A stretch of 64,000 nt of DNA from Aspidapion aeneum (taxonomy: Eukaryota; Arthropoda; Insecta; Coleoptera; Brentidae). Positions 1-12,236 of this stretch are shown here, one piece after another (the stretch's first letter is position 1; each line of letters starts with the position of its first letter). Location: assembly GCA_963576565.1 (NCBI GenBank), contig OY755047.1, positions 26,977,171-27,041,170 of the forward strand, given 5' to 3'. Both the position numbers and the translations under genes were made by a program. Below the pieces are notes generated by a model. That model saw only the letters and a list, made by a program, of their open reading frames with translations. It was not told where the DNA came from and made no database searches.

Positions 1-527
1 CAGTAGGAATTTGACCCTACCCGAGCATTTCTGATAGAGAAGAAATTAATTTGGCAGGAAAATAGACCGGGTGTCTAAGCAAGATTTATCCTTGAGAGAG
101 TTTTTAAAATTTCACAAATCTTTTTGTTTAATTACAAAATTAAACAGATTTTCTTTTTTTACCAATTTTCATAAATCTTCATTTTTAATTAAATTTCTTA
201 TTTAAACATAGGTGATCTTGAGAAATTAGGTTTTAATAACATAAACTAACCTTCTCAAGTTTACCTATTTAAATTATATAAATTATTTAGTTTATAAAAC
301 AACAGAATATATGGAATTTTATATTTTATAATTTATCACGAACCATAACAATTTTTGAATATAAAATTTATCTCAATAAAGCAGATTCAACATTTGATAG
401 TTGTTCTCAATATACCTACTTAGTTTACTGTACCATAAGCCTTCTTGGTCATTGCAGGGAGTGAGGCTGCTCCCTGGCAGTAAACTTTTACTTTAGTGCT
501 TAACCAAGCCGAGTTAAGCAAGTGTAA
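1..527. other. Unassigned AT-rich DNA
   Basis: No coding potential, terminal repeat or tandem structure was recognised here. Confidence 0.5.
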
Positions 528-761
528 TTGTCAAGCACAGCTTGCACACTTTTTAAGAAATGTGTGCCTATAAACAGCTTTGCGGTGACATTGGAAATAA
601 ATTTATTGAATGATGATGATGATGATGATTCATCCAGTTCATCAGATTCGGACAACGAGCTTCTGTTAAGTGCACGAAAACCTCATGCAAAAATCCTGGA
701 TTATATCGAGAAAACGGTAGATCATTATGGCTGTCATAATCGTATTTGTTCCATCGACTGA
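528..761 (+). pseudogene. Acidic/serine-rich ORF, possible Harbinger-type transposase N-terminus
   Basis: This is a 77-codon frame. It holds a run of six Asp and five Ser encoded by a GATGAT-type simple repeat, followed by RKPHAKILDYIEKTVDHY. That last stretch vaguely resembles the region ahead of the DDE domain in insect Harbinger-type transposases (inference only). No DDE motif follows downstream, and the frame closes at 761. The acidic run could equally be a chance translation of a microsatellite, so no function is assigned. Confidence 0.25.
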
Positions 762-1496
762 TGGCATCAAATGGATTTTAGATATGGCTTCTTTTATGTA
801 GGAGTCCAGGGTTAGATTGTTTATACGGTATGCTTTAAGTTTCCCTATAGTTTCATTATAATGAATTTATGCAGCCGCCGGCACCGCCCGGTCTATTGCA
901 ATCTCTGGAAACACGTAGGCACCAGTTTGTCTTGCTTTGATCCAAGAAGATGAAAGAGCCGCGTGAGAGTAAAACAAATATATTCGGCAACCGCTGTTTC
1001 AGTAAATGCAATTTGAATAAACAATTTGTGCGGCTTGTCCAGACGCACCTTTAAATGGGATTGACCCCTTAATACGTAGGTGTTAATTACGGAGCAGCTA
1101 AAAAGGTTGGTTGTATATTAAATTAAAGAAATACAAATAAAGAAACCGATTTTTCTTCAACGGTATTTGGTGGCTTGGACAGGTACTTTTTTAGGCTCTG
1201 ACTCCGGCAATAAAACTAATTTAGACAAATGAAAAAGGGAACACCCAACTTATATTAACAAACGTAATTCCCAATTCCTTTGCCTTAGATAATAATTACT
1301 TTAAAGCAGAGTACTTCAAAGATAAGTATTAAGGGAGGTAGTAAGACTGATTTCTTGTTGTGACATTAAATTGTCTAAAAATTAGAATATTGATATGATA
1401 TTTCATGTATTTTATTTCTATCAATTTTAAGATGCCCACGAAAACACAGCGTACTCCAAAAAACAACTACGAAACAAACTTAGCTATCTATACATA
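762..1496. other. Unassigned stretch
   Basis: A slightly GC-richer patch at about 870-1080 carries no frame that I recognise. The remainder is AT-rich and featureless. Confidence 0.4.
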
Positions 1497-2520
1497 AAAA
1501 CAAAGGGATTTTAGGAAGACGAAGTTAAAAGTTATATAATTTTTAGCTCACACTACTACTATACTATAATACTATTGTGAACTATGAATGATGATGAATT
1601 ATTTCGAGAAAAAAAAAGTTGCTCCAATTTCAAAAAATATTATATATCTTCCGTTTCAAATGATTTTGAAACTTTTTTGTCGCGCCGTCTGTCTGTCTGT
1701 CCGTATATCTGTCTGTATGTCTGTCTGTAACGACCAACGCGTATAACTCAAAAGCCGTTTGCCCGATTTGAATGAAATTGGGTACCTGGGCTGCGTCTTG
1801 GGTCGAGATGGTCCCATTTAAAATTGAACAAAATCCACAATAAAAACAAAAGCATTTTAGGAAGACGAAGTTAAAAGTTATATAATTTTTAGCTCGCGCT
1901 ACTAATATAATAGTATTGTGAACTATGATAATCTTAATAATTTCGAGAAAAAAAAAGTTGCTCCGATTTCAAAAAAATTTATATATCTTTGCGTTTCAGA
2001 TAATTTTGAAACTTTTTTGTCACGCCGTCTGTCTGTCTGTCCGTATATCTGTCTGTATGTCTGTCTGTAACGACCAACGCGCATAACTCAAAAGCCGTTT
2101 GCCCGATTTGAATGAAATTGGGTACCTGGGCTGCGTCTTGGGTCGAGATGGTCCCATTTAAAATTGAACAAAATCCACAATAAAAACAAAAGCATTTTAG
2201 GAAGACGAAGTTAAAAGTTATATAATTTTTAGCTCGCGCTACTAATATAATAGTATTGTGAACTATGATAATCTTAATAATTTCGAGAAAAAAAAAGTTG
2301 CTCCAATTTCAAAAAATATTATATATCTTCCGTTTCAAATGATTTTGAAACTTTTTTGTCGCGCCGTCTGTCTGTCTGTCCGTATATCTGTCTGTATGTC
2401 TGTCTGTAACGACCAACGCGCATAACTCAAAAGCCGTTTGCCCGATTTGAATGAAACTTGGTACCTCTGCTGAGCCTTGGGTCGAGATGGTCCCATTTAA
2501 AAATGAACAAAATCCACCAA
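1497..2520 (+). repeat. Tandem array of ~340 bp units, three copies
   Basis: The marker AGGAAGACGAAG recurs at 1513, 1859 and 2199, giving periods of 346 and 340 bp. Each unit then carries TTATATAATTTTTAGCTC, a CTGTCTGTCTGTCCG-type simple stretch, and a block starting TAACTCAAAAGCCGTTTG. Units 2 and 3 are more alike than unit 1. The CTGTC block followed by a conserved block resembles the layout of the dispersed repeat at 29.2, 38.7, 45.1 and 46.1 kb, so the two may be distantly related. No protein is encoded; minus-strand frames here are repeat translations. Confidence 0.85.
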
Positions 2521-2881
2521 ACACAAGGCTACTGAAAGGGTGGGGGTAGATTTCAAAAATTAGAGTTTATGTGAAAATATGTCGTGTATGATATTAAACG
2601 AAAGGCAATTGAGTCTGCAGTTAAACAAAATATATTTTAAAAATTTGCCGTGTGTGGTATTAAACGAGAGATAATTGTGTCTGGAGTTAAATAAAATAGA
2701 TTCTATTTAAAAAAAAAGGTGAAGGTAGATTTTAAAAATTAGAGTTTAAGTCAAAACATGGCTTGTGTGGTATCAAATACAAGGTAATTGAGTCTGAAGT
2801 TGAATAAAATATATTTCAACTTTTAGTTATATTAGCTCACACGTACCCTAGGTATAACTATAGTACCTAGTGTGAGCTTAG
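2521..2881. repeat. Short degenerate repeats ending in a hairpin
   Basis: A short block around TATTAAACGAAAGGCAATTG recurs about three times (near 2590, 2660 and 2775) after the tandem array. The block ends in an inverted repeat near 2834-2879 whose arms read AGCTCACAC and GTGTGAGCT. It is probably the terminal part of the same repeat system as the ~340 bp units. Confidence 0.55.
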
Positions 2882-3148
2882 GTGCCCATATATTGGCAGA
2901 GTATTTTCAAACATATTCTCATAAAATATGCGACCGACATCGAGATAATTACTACAAAATAAAAAGTACTTGTAATAACATAAAAGTACGGTAAATACCT
3001 GTTAGTTTTCCTTTCCAGGAATTTCGTTACTAAAAACTTTATAAAATTCTAAAGTTTAAAAACAAATAAATACATAATAAATTGTGCATAAGAAGCCAGC
3101 GGTGCAACATTGTATTTTGCAGTAAAAACTTTTTATTAAATCTTATTA

Positions 3149-3312
3149 CAGTCGAACCTCTCTAACTCGAACCTCTATAACTCGAACCTTTTAAGTGGTC
3201 CCTGCATTTTTATATGTATTTTAACCTGTTTAATTCAAATTTCTGTAACTCGAACTCTCCATAACTCGAGTTTTGGTTGTCCCTTTGAGTTCGAGTTATA
3301 GAGGTTCGACTG
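3149..3312. mobile_element. Pogo/Tigger-like MITE
   Basis: The two ends are inverted repeats: the left starts CAGTCGAACCTCTCTAACTC and the right finishes GTTATAGAGGTTCGACTG. TA lies directly outside both ends (3147-3148 and 3313-3314), as expected for the Tc1/mariner/pogo group. At 164 bp with no frame it must be non-autonomous. A broken relative lies at 48040-48118. Confidence 0.85.
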
Positions 3313-3314
3313 TA

Positions 3315-4240
3315 TATTACACCTACTACAGGCTTTTTTATTTCGTCTATAGTTGATACTGGCAAACCAAATTTTTCGGCAAAATCTAAGTAAAGAAGCC
3401 TTAAAAAATTAGTGTTTCACTTTGTACATGCAGTGTGCCGCTCGGGGTTTAATGTTCGAAGGATAAAACACTAAGACCTTTTAAAGGAGAGATCAAATAG
3501 GTACTTACCTAATAAATAAAGAACCGAAACATAAAAGAGGATCCAAAATTATATTAAAATGTGCGCAAATATTGCTTGAGTTGCAAAAACGGTAATTTGT
3601 TTTGTAAAAAGCTCCGTCATAATTTGTTTGACATAAACAGTCAAAACAACAACGAATAGAAAACGTCAAAGCCCGGGTAACAACCAGATAAGAGTATATA
3701 TGTTCCTTTATAATGAAATCGTTTAGAAGAAGACATCAATAAAAGCAAGTAAAATAGTAAGCTAATGACTAATTAGTGCAGTGCATCATTTTGGGAATCA
3801 ATATCAATAAAAAAATTAAACGAAGTGCATGCCACTCTATGTACCCCTCTACGCCCTTCCCGCCCATCAAGGTTTTGATGACGCGGTGCCACTTTATTAC
3901 AATATCAACTATAGGTGCATAATAATACAACATAAAAAAGAAGAATCTCATGATTTGACTGATTATATACTTAGGCGTATTAAAATTCGTATGCGGCATT
4001 TATTTGTTAAAATGTTAACCAATACGCAGTTGTTTTAGAATTTGACCAGAAACAGCCCTGATCTGACAGATCTAAAATTTAGATTTTTACACAAAAAAAT
4101 AGGGTGACAAGAAAGTAATGAAAATGTCAGCATTTGAAATTGTTGATTAAAAGTAGGACCAGGCTTGTAGTAGAAGAGGCTGTGGAATATATAGACTGAG
4201 AGTGTACCAGGCGTCCAAGGCTATTTAAGGAATCCAGTTA
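3315..4240. other. Unassigned stretch
   Basis: Small overlapping frames on both strands near 3770-4040 cover the same low-complexity DNA and resemble no known family. No repeat termini were found. Confidence 0.4.
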
Positions 4241-4293
4241 GGGTCACTGTCTCTGGAAGCCGAGACGCCAGGCTTCTAGGATGCAGTGACTCC
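4241..4293. repeat. Dispersed stem-loop repeat, copy 1
   Basis: GTCACTG (4243-4249) pairs with CAGTGAC (4284-4290). Inside it GGAAGCC (4255-4261) pairs with GGCTTC (4271-4276). Related copies are at 8992-9046 and 61103-61150. Confidence 0.65.
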
Positions 4294-5105
4294 AGGCCGG
4301 ACTGGCTTAGATTTAATTATATTTGTGTAGGTGAGTTTAAATTAGTTTAAGTTATAAGATTAGGTTTTTATTTTAGATCAGATTAGTTTCTCTTAGTTCA
4401 AGTTTATAAGAGAGAGAAATACAATCTAGGTTTTTGGCGCTTGATAGATGAAAGTGCACTTTTTTGGATGAAGGTGTCACTTTTCATTCCCGGCATAAAA
4501 ACTGACAAATCAGAAATATAAAGTAAAAAATCAGAAAAAAAGTTGACTCTGACTGACTTATCAAACCATTATTGAAACTTTACCGATGGATTAAAGCGTA
4601 TATATACCAGAACAGTAGTGTCGTTATTCCCACTAAATCTTGAATTGCAAGGCAAAGCCATTTTTTTTACCAAGTAAAGTAAAAGTTTTCAAAGTTATAA
4701 GTATAAAAGACAATGAACTACCTACACATCTTATATGTCAAGCTTAAAACGGTTTAAAAAGTGTATTTTCATTCTCTTACAAATTGTAAAAACGTTAAGC
4801 CTGGAGATAAAAAATGCGAATTTTATCTCTTAGTAGATATATTATGTATAATATTACAATTTTTTTCATTAAGCGGTGTAGGGTAAATTTTATAGGCCGG
4901 TATATCTGATGGGAAAATACTTTTACCTGTGTATCTTTAGAAGCGGCAGCAGTCGCGGCTCGCCCAATAACGCGACAGCAGTGGCAATTCCTCCATAAGT
5001 GCAAATGTGCTCGTGCACTCCCAAATTTTACTTAAAAAAATATTAAAATTTGATTAATCTTTAACTAATAATTTTATTATACAGTATAAATAAACCCCAA
5101 AAGAA
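4294..5105. other. Unassigned AT-rich stretch
   Basis: A 69-codon minus frame near 4795-5004 shows no recognisable domain. Nothing else was supported. Confidence 0.4.
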
Positions 5106-5109
5106 ATTC

Positions 5110-6115
5110 ACCGTCGTAGTGTGGTGGTAGCGATATTTGCTTCACACACCTGCGCACGGAGGTCAGCTTGTCTAATTTAGACGATCGAAACCTCATAATC
5201 AAACTATTTTCTATAATAACCACAAGTCTTAAAAAAGTGCCCAATTACCTTATTAGTAGACCCCAATGCAGAAAATCGATCAACTAGCTCGTTGTCACTT
5301 GTTACGACGACAAGTCATAGGTCGTTTGATAGCCTGCATATTGATCCGCACTTATTCCGCGCGGAAAGGCGATTTTCAAAAGTGCTCCAAGTTGGTAAAC
5401 CAGAGATTGTATGGTGATTTCTTCACGTATATTTAAAAAATCGGTTAGTATCTTTAATTTTTACTATTAAACCACTTGCAAAGTTTCAATTTGCTTATTA
5501 AAAAAAATATTTAAAATTGTGTATTGATTTATAATAGTTTTTAAAATATGTATTATATATATTGGACTGAAAAAGTCTGGATCGTTACGTATCCATTGCG
5601 TTTGTGACTTTATTATTTCAATCATGTATCAAGGGTTGTATGGGTGCTACATTCAGCTGCTTCTTGCCGCTGTATTAGCTATGATTTATTATTTCAACGT
5701 TGGCGCATGGGACTGGCCGACGTAATTTATTTAAAATCTGGCACAAAACACCCGTTTCACAGGTTAAAAATCAATCCGTTTTAAACTATGTATGAGACAA
5801 TAGTGAATATAAAGACTACGATAAAGAATATCAGTGCATGGTAAAAAGCTAGTTACGTACACACACTCTCAAAGTATCAATTTTTCAAGTTTTTTGCTTA
5901 AGAGGAAAACAAAGATATGCAACATTATTTTTGGAGGCGACTGTACCATCTCCAGAATGCATAGTATATTAAAATCACATTTTTTAAACGCTAGTTGACA
6001 TTTCCTAACTTTCAGCATCCATTTGTCAGAACTAAAATCATATAATAATTTCGATCGTTCAGAACCGACAAGCTGACCACCGTGCGGCGGTCCGGGTTCG
6101 TTTCCTGACTAGGTA
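5110..6115 (+). mobile_element. tRNA-derived SINE split by an inverted-repeat element
   Basis: Positions 5112-5153 read like the 5' half of a tRNA-derived SINE, with a TAGTGTGGTGGTAGCG A-box region. Positions 6086-6105 supply a B-box-like GGTCCGGGTTCGTTTCC. Between them lies an insert of about 930 bp (about 5154-6085). Its ends are inverted repeats: GGTCAGCTTGTC on the left and GACAAGCTGACC on the right, with ACGATCGAAA and TTTCGATCGT further in. Joining the SINE halves across the insert is inference. Confidence 0.55.
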
Positions 6116-6162
6116 CTTGGTTGTTTGTGATTGTTTAAAAATGGTTTAACTTTACCCTAACT

Positions 6163-6709
6163 CAGTGCTATCAAAACGGACGGGCCACGATCCTCCACTT
6201 TGTTGACGTCACATCCGGGGCTGATTTTTTTTGATGGTCACGTTACGACACAGCTGATAAATGGCGGTTCATGAATATTTGATTTTTTTTAAAAAAAGCC
6301 GGTTTTGAGATTGTTTTTACTATATTCTTTCAGAACAATTTTTTTTAGTCAATAGTAATCCTTAATTTTTCAGAGCCGCTTCATAAGCTCACGCAAAAAT
6401 TAAGTTTAAAGCAGAAGCGAATATAACAGTTGGCATGTGGTACATGGCGGGTAATTTGAATTCAAAATAAGGAATGCTAAATCTTAAAGATTTTACACTT
6501 TTAATCATGTTGCTTCCTTACAAAACTTTGGTGGAATATCGGGATGGTGTCTGAAAATATTTCACTGAAATTTTGCCGAAATCTGTAGTGCCATTTTGAA
6601 AATATCATAAAAAAACGTCTGATCACCCATAAGACCCAATGTAAAATTCAGACCCCAGAGAACAGCTGATTTTTTCAGGGTCGTGGCCTCTATTTTTGTG
6701 TTGGCCTTG
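6163..6709. mobile_element. Non-autonomous DNA transposon with 7-bp TSD, copy 1
   Basis: It is flanked by a perfect direct repeat CCTAACT at 6156-6162 and 6710-6716. The left end reads CAGTGCTATCAAAACGGACG. The right end, read inward on the other strand, reads CAAGGCCAACACAAAAATAG. The subterminal motif GGCCACGA and CAGCTG are shared by both ends. Copies 2 and 3 lie in the opposite orientation at 9106-9873 and 21205-21815. The interior has frames on the minus strand but no transposase motif. Terminal CA..TG with a 7-bp duplication suggests P or a similar superfamily, which is unproven. Confidence 0.85.
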
Positions 6710-6716
6710 CCTAACT

Positions 6717-7701
6717 TTGCGAAACTGAAAATTAACAAATTAAGAAAATATAAGAAGCAAATTGACCGCCCAGCTACTCCAAAGTAAGCGCGAACATAGG
6801 TCAAAATCCAAGAGAAAGGGCTAATGATCGAGGGACAAGGAGTAGTCATTCCGTTAGCCATTTAATTACTATTATTAACTAAAAATTCATAAATATATTT
6901 CAAAAGGAGGTTAATCACACGTCATCCTTCCTCAAATCCGCTTGCTCTAAAGCTAATGCTACGCCGCTGCAGACTTTTACAAAATAAATGCCTAGTTCTA
7001 AAACTCCAAAATGAGTAGGTTTAACAAATTATGCAGAACATCAGTTGTGAGTTTGTTGAAAAGTTTTGGAACTAAAAGAAAATAGCCCGCATACATTCAT
7101 CTCATTGTAAAGTTTAGGGAAAACATCATTGTCGAAATTTTTATTTGATGAATAGAGCATATAAAACTTTTTTTATTTTTAGTAGTATAATTCATGTTAG
7201 TTTTCATTCTTCTTCTACAAGTGGAATTATAACGTTTGGGTAGCTATTCTGGGTCTTGAACGATGTGACCATCCACATCACACGCTTTGACCAAAAGCAA
7301 ACTCTAAACGGTCGCTTGTCTCGACCAATGGCATAGTCGCCCGTTCTTCAGAGTGCCCCGGTACCGATCATAGATAAACGACTACGGTTCAGTCCGGTTA
7401 GTTTTAGATCGGCAACTTCGGCTGTTGGACAGATCATTAACTCTATGGCGCCCACTACTGAGCTGTTTTGCGAACTAAAAGGTGGCGGGAAATTTAAATT
7501 GCCTTTTAAAATATATTTATTTATTTTGAATGTTTTTATGAAATTTTTAATCTGTTAATATAAACACATAAAATGTCTTTATAAAATATAAACTGATTAA
7601 AAATGGTATTAAGTGCAATAAATAAAACATTTTTTTTACCTGAGATTTTATTGTTATAAAAAAAAAATACAAATACCACATAAAACTAAATAAAATAATA
7701 C
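6717..7701. other. Unassigned stretch
   Basis: A GC-richer patch at 7235-7480 has no recognisable frame. The rest is AT-rich. Confidence 0.4.
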
Positions 7702-7931
7702 AAAGACTAAATAAATTAATTTTTGGGCTGGTCCTCAGAACAAGATAGTAGTAGCCATAAAATAAGTGGGCATCCACATTTTATTTTTCCTTTTCAGATT
7801 TCATCACCTTCCTTTCATCGCTTTTCCATCCATTTTGGTTATGCCATGCTGATGATGTCTAAGGAGACTGACACATCTTTGTATACTTTTACTACTGAGG
7901 ACCAGCCTTAAAATTAATTTAATTAGTCTTT
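7702..7931. mobile_element. Palindromic MITE
   Basis: AAAGACTAA at the left and TTAGTCTTT at the right open an inverted repeat of about 35 bp that includes GGGCTGGTCCTCAG and CTGAGGACCAGCC. The 230 bp unit has no transposase. The family and target duplication are undetermined. Confidence 0.7.
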
Positions 7932-8991
7932 GACCAAACCTTAAAAAATTCCTTTTATATTGAATGATACATAATTAAAATAATAAATATTGTAATTGTT
8001 TAGTAAAAAACCATACAAATATATTGATAAACCAAACACTGTTTTGTTTAACTTTGCTATTATCATTTCTTGTAAGTGAATAAACTCTTCTCAATGAAAC
8101 AGTTATTCTTGAAGAGAATCATTCTTAAATGTTGACTTTTTGGCAGCTTAACGAAGATCATAAGATTTAAATAGTATGTCCCGACCTTGGTTATGTAATT
8201 TGTGCAGTGTACTCTTCGAAGCAGTATGGCTCGTTTCGGTTCGATTCATTCATCACAAAAAACTATTACTCATAAAGGTATAAAATTAATAAGGAATACA
8301 TTTATTTATCCTTAGTGCATGTTGCTGGGCAAACCAGGCATATAAGTCTGGTGGCATGAATGTTGTCTTAAAAATGTTTTTTTTTCTAATAAGATCGGTG
8401 TCTGATAGTCACATTAAGAAGATAAAAACCACATAAACTATTGTTTATCCTGGTAAAAACAGCAAAACTTTATGTAATAAAAAATAGCAACCTCAGAAAA
8501 GAAAATAATAAAACTTACCTTAAAATCTCTCGGAAAACTATGGATTGAATTCCCGTCTGAACTTTGGATACCACACACAGGAAAGTAATAACGAAATCTC
8601 ATTGTTTTTGTTGAAAAACTGCAAAAAAATGGCAATTTAATAATGCGTCATTCACGCGTCATTGATTAATGGCACCACAGATTACTTCGACTTAAGGAAA
8701 GTGTTGGTACCTGAATAAAAGGGGGACGGAAAATCCAAACCACAGATAATTATTAAATAAAATAGAATAACGAAATAAACGCGAAACTGCAGCGCCTCTT
8801 TTGAGTTGTTTCGGAACCAATACTTAAGAACTGTCAATTTCCTAAGAGTTTCCTAGGCATGGTACCGACTGCATGATCCTGGGTCGGATCGTAGGAGAAG
8901 CCTGCGCAATGGACGTCTTTTCGCATAACACGTGACGGCTCGGAGCTAATTTAACGCCTGCCAGAATAGCCACTCTGGGGGCTTCAGCCTA
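7932..8991. other. Unassigned stretch
   Basis: AT-rich to 8700, then moderately GC-rich towards 8990. No domain or repeat terminus was identified. Confidence 0.4.
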
Positions 8992-9046
8992 GGGTCACTG
9001 CATCCTGGAAGCCTAAAGACACCACGTCTTCGTGATGCAGTGACCC
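8992..9046. repeat. Dispersed stem-loop repeat, copy 2
   Basis: GGGTCACTGCATC (8992-9004) is perfectly complementary to GATGCAGTGACCC (9034-9046), a 13-bp stem. The loop holds GGAAGCC and GTCTTC, which can partly pair. It ends about 50 bp before the transposon's target duplication at 9099-9105. Confidence 0.75.
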
Positions 9047-9105
9047 TACTTCAGCCTGATTAACAGAGCCCTCTATTCTGCTCTCTGGTACAATTCTTCG
9101 CCACC

Positions 9106-9873
9106 CAAGGCCAACAAAAAAATACAGGCCACGACCCTGAAAAAATCAGTTGTTGTTTTGGGGCTGAATTTTACATTGGGTCTTATGGGCGAATAGAGGT
9201 TTATTTGTCATATTTTCAAAATGACACTACAGATTTTCGTGAAATTTCTGGAAAATATTTCTAGACACTATCCTGATATTCCACCAAATTTTTGTATGTG
9301 TGAAATATTGTTAAAAGGTTAAAATCTTCAAGATATATTTGACATGGATTTAACTTTGTCATCTGTATTTGTCATGACATTGGTTTATTTGTTTGTTTTG
9401 TTAAACTTGTTTGATTTTTTTTGTGATTTTTTACAATAAAATTCATTTAAAATTCAAAAATACCAGTGTTAATCATTTCAGATATTTTTGATATTGTAAT
9501 TTTTCTAAACACATCTAAATAAGTTTTAAAAGTTGCCGAATATAAACAAATAGGTGTAGGTGAGCCGATTACTTTTCACGCAAAAACGAACACATTCCCT
9601 TCGGCTTTAAATTTAATTTTTGTGTGATGTAATGAAGCGACTCTAAAAAATTAAGGATTCCTATTCAATAAACAAAATTGTTTTTCAAGAATATAGTAAA
9701 AACAATCTCAAAACCGGCTTTATTTAACAAAAAATCAAATATTCATCAACCATCATTCCAAATTCCATATTTTAAACACAAACAGCTGTGGCGACCATCA
9801 AAAAGAAATTCAGCCTTTGCTGTGTGACGTCAACAAAATTGTAGATCATGGCCCTTCTGTTTTGATAGCCATG
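9106..9873. mobile_element. Non-autonomous DNA transposon with 7-bp TSD, copy 2
   Basis: It is flanked by a perfect CGCCACC duplication at 9099-9105 and 9874-9880. The ends read CAAGGCCAAC and GATAGCCATG. It is the reverse of copy 1 and 768 bp long. The extra length is internal, around 9310-9540. No transposase is encoded. Confidence 0.87.
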
Positions 9874-9880
9874 CGCCACC

Positions 9881-11215
9881 TTCTAATTCCCATATTCTTG
9901 ATGTCATCTTTGACATCGCCTATTCACGTTTTCTGTAGCCTCCCTTTTATTCTCTTTCCTGCAGGTCTCCAGTTTATTATTTTTCTTAGTGTTTTTGTCT
10001 CGACCATTCCCTGTATATTTCCAAACTAAGCCAATCTTCTACTTTTCGTCAATTTCACGATTTTTGTGCTATCTATTAGTTGTCCTAATTCATAATTTAT
10101 CCATGTCCACCAACAACCATTTCTTGTTTGCACTGGTCCAAAGACCTTACGAAGAATTTTCTTTTATATAGCTTTTTAGTTGTTAGTTGTGCTTTTGTAA
10201 GAGTCAGAGAAAAAAATCTGAAAATGCTCTCCGTTTTCATTTCTAGCATTTCATATAACTTTTTGGCAGCCGACCATTTCCACCTAATTTGACGCCGCTG
10301 AACCCCAATATCCCGGTTGCCAATTCAAAATATCGACAGGGACGCAAAAAATCCCCTCCGAACCCCCAAAAACCTGTTTTTTCCGTTTTGAAAATTGTAG
10401 AAAATAGTTTTTTTGTGGTGAACGAAATTCTCTTTCCAACAGTGTACTGATTGATAAGGTTAGAAAAAGGAAGTTATATATATATAGAAAAAACTTGTTT
10501 ATTATAGGTTTTATAAAATTTTATTGTAGACAATTCATTTTTCATTCATTTCCGGACGTCGCTGAAGAGGTTGTTATAAATCAAACCTTCCGGGTTTAAC
10601 ATTGTTGAAAAAGTAATTTTACTGTCTATATTAAAGTATAGTATATATTTTTTTATGTTAAGCTTAGTTTCTGGCTTTTTTCTGCTTTTATAAAATTGTT
10701 TTAATTTACGGACGCCCGTTAAGTCTTCCCTATAAAACCAATCCGACCATGCTATACATTGTTTTAAAGAAAATTTTATTCACTAACAAAATATAACACA
10801 TATTTTTCTAAAAAAAAAATTTGTAAAAAATCGAATAAATTATGGGAAAAGCATGGGTATTTTTTAAACTTAAAAAAAAACTTCAATTAACTGATGCCGC
10901 AGATATCTTGCTAAAAAGGAAATACATAGTACACACTAGGTGTACTTAAAAATCATTTAAATCCTTTTTGTGCTAATAAAACTTCACCTTAACTTTGGGA
11001 AAACGTAGTGATCCCATAATTTTTAAAAAATGCACTTGTACCCTTTTTATTCTTACCCCTTCAATTGCAAGATAGCTGCAAAGGTTGTAAAGCAGAAGGA
11101 GAGCGACTGCCATGAGGGTCTTCTTTGAGAAACTTGTGGGACAGCACCAATTTATGATAGTACTCTCAAATAAAGTAACTTAACTCATGTTAAAAAGTCC
11201 TCAAATGCATTAATA
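9881..11215. other. Unassigned stretch
   Basis: Two overlapping 60-70 codon plus frames near 9817-10171 are hydrophobic and pyrimidine-rich and match nothing known. The rest is AT-rich. Confidence 0.4.
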
Positions 11216-12236
11216 GCCCAGTCATATAAGGGATTTACCTAATTATTCTGTAGCATCTGAAACATATTCCCACATATTCTCCGCCAAAATCCTCCTTGAG
11301 CTTCGCTAGATATAATCCCCAAATGTTCTAAAAATCAGATTTTTGTGATTGTCTCGATAACTAATAACTTTTTCAAAAATGTTACGAGTAAAAAAATACG
11401 CAAAATCATTCGGTCTATACCATCAAATTACGAAAAAAAACCTAACCTGACATTTATAAAAATTTATTAAAAAAAATGTTTTTTTTTTATTTGTTTTTTT
11501 TTTCCAATCTATAGGCAACTTGTTTTAAAATGTTAATACTTTGCAATCTTAAGCTTTATCCCCACTTGTATCAAACAACATTTACTATTATTTAGTTTTT
11601 GTTTTTTTTTAAGTTAAACAATTTTAAGTAAAGGTAAGGAAAGTAGTTAATACCAGCCGGGCCACCATTGGGATTTTAAAAATTTAATTTTTATACAATT
11701 AGGAACTTTACGATACAAAAAAGCGTAATATTATAAATATTAAACTTCTGGTTAAAAACAGTGTTAAAATACGCGCAAATGCACACACTATTATTTTATT
11801 TAAAATTCCAGCTTAGCAGAATATTAAAGTAATTTTATATAATATATATATGTACATAAATAAATTATTTTTTGTAGATCACAGATTTTTCTTTTATACA
11901 AAAAATCTTACAAGTTCGTAAGTATTTTATTTTTTATAGTAAATCTTGCATCGAAGTTGCGGCAAGGTGTGTTTAGCTTTTTATAGTATAATAAAAATAT
12001 TTAATATGTTTATAAAATAAAAGCCTATAGTTAATATGAAAAATCTTAAAAAATGTAAAATGGTAAAAATGCCTACACTTATAGACCGAATTTTTAAAAA
12101 GTTATTAGTTTTCGAGAAAGTCGCAAAATACTGATTTTTAAGACTTTTGGGGCCTTATATCTAGCGAAGCTCAAGGGTGATTTTGGCCTATAAAAGCTTA
12201 TATTTAATCTTTTATGGACTAGTTCCCCTTGTGCCA
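11216..12236. mobile_element. Inverted-repeat element with AT-rich core
   Basis: The left arm near 11290-11420 contains GAGCTTCGCTAGATATAA, then AATCAGATTTTTGTGATTGT and a GGTCTATA block. The right arm near 12080-12180 holds the complements in reverse order, ending TATCTAGCGAAGCTC. The arms diverge but run for at least 150 bp. Outer limits are estimated from AGTCATATAAGG and its near-complement. CTAGCGAAGCT also occurs at about 38514. Confidence 0.55.

Noticed and set aside
5110..5160. A functional tRNA gene
   Set aside because: No cloverleaf can be completed. The B-box lies about 0.9 kb away and the body is SINE-like.
10563..10605. CTGAAGA followed by a possible hairpin, as a third hammerhead
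   Set aside because: The GAAAC box is absent (TCAAAC instead) and no stem I pairing is found.
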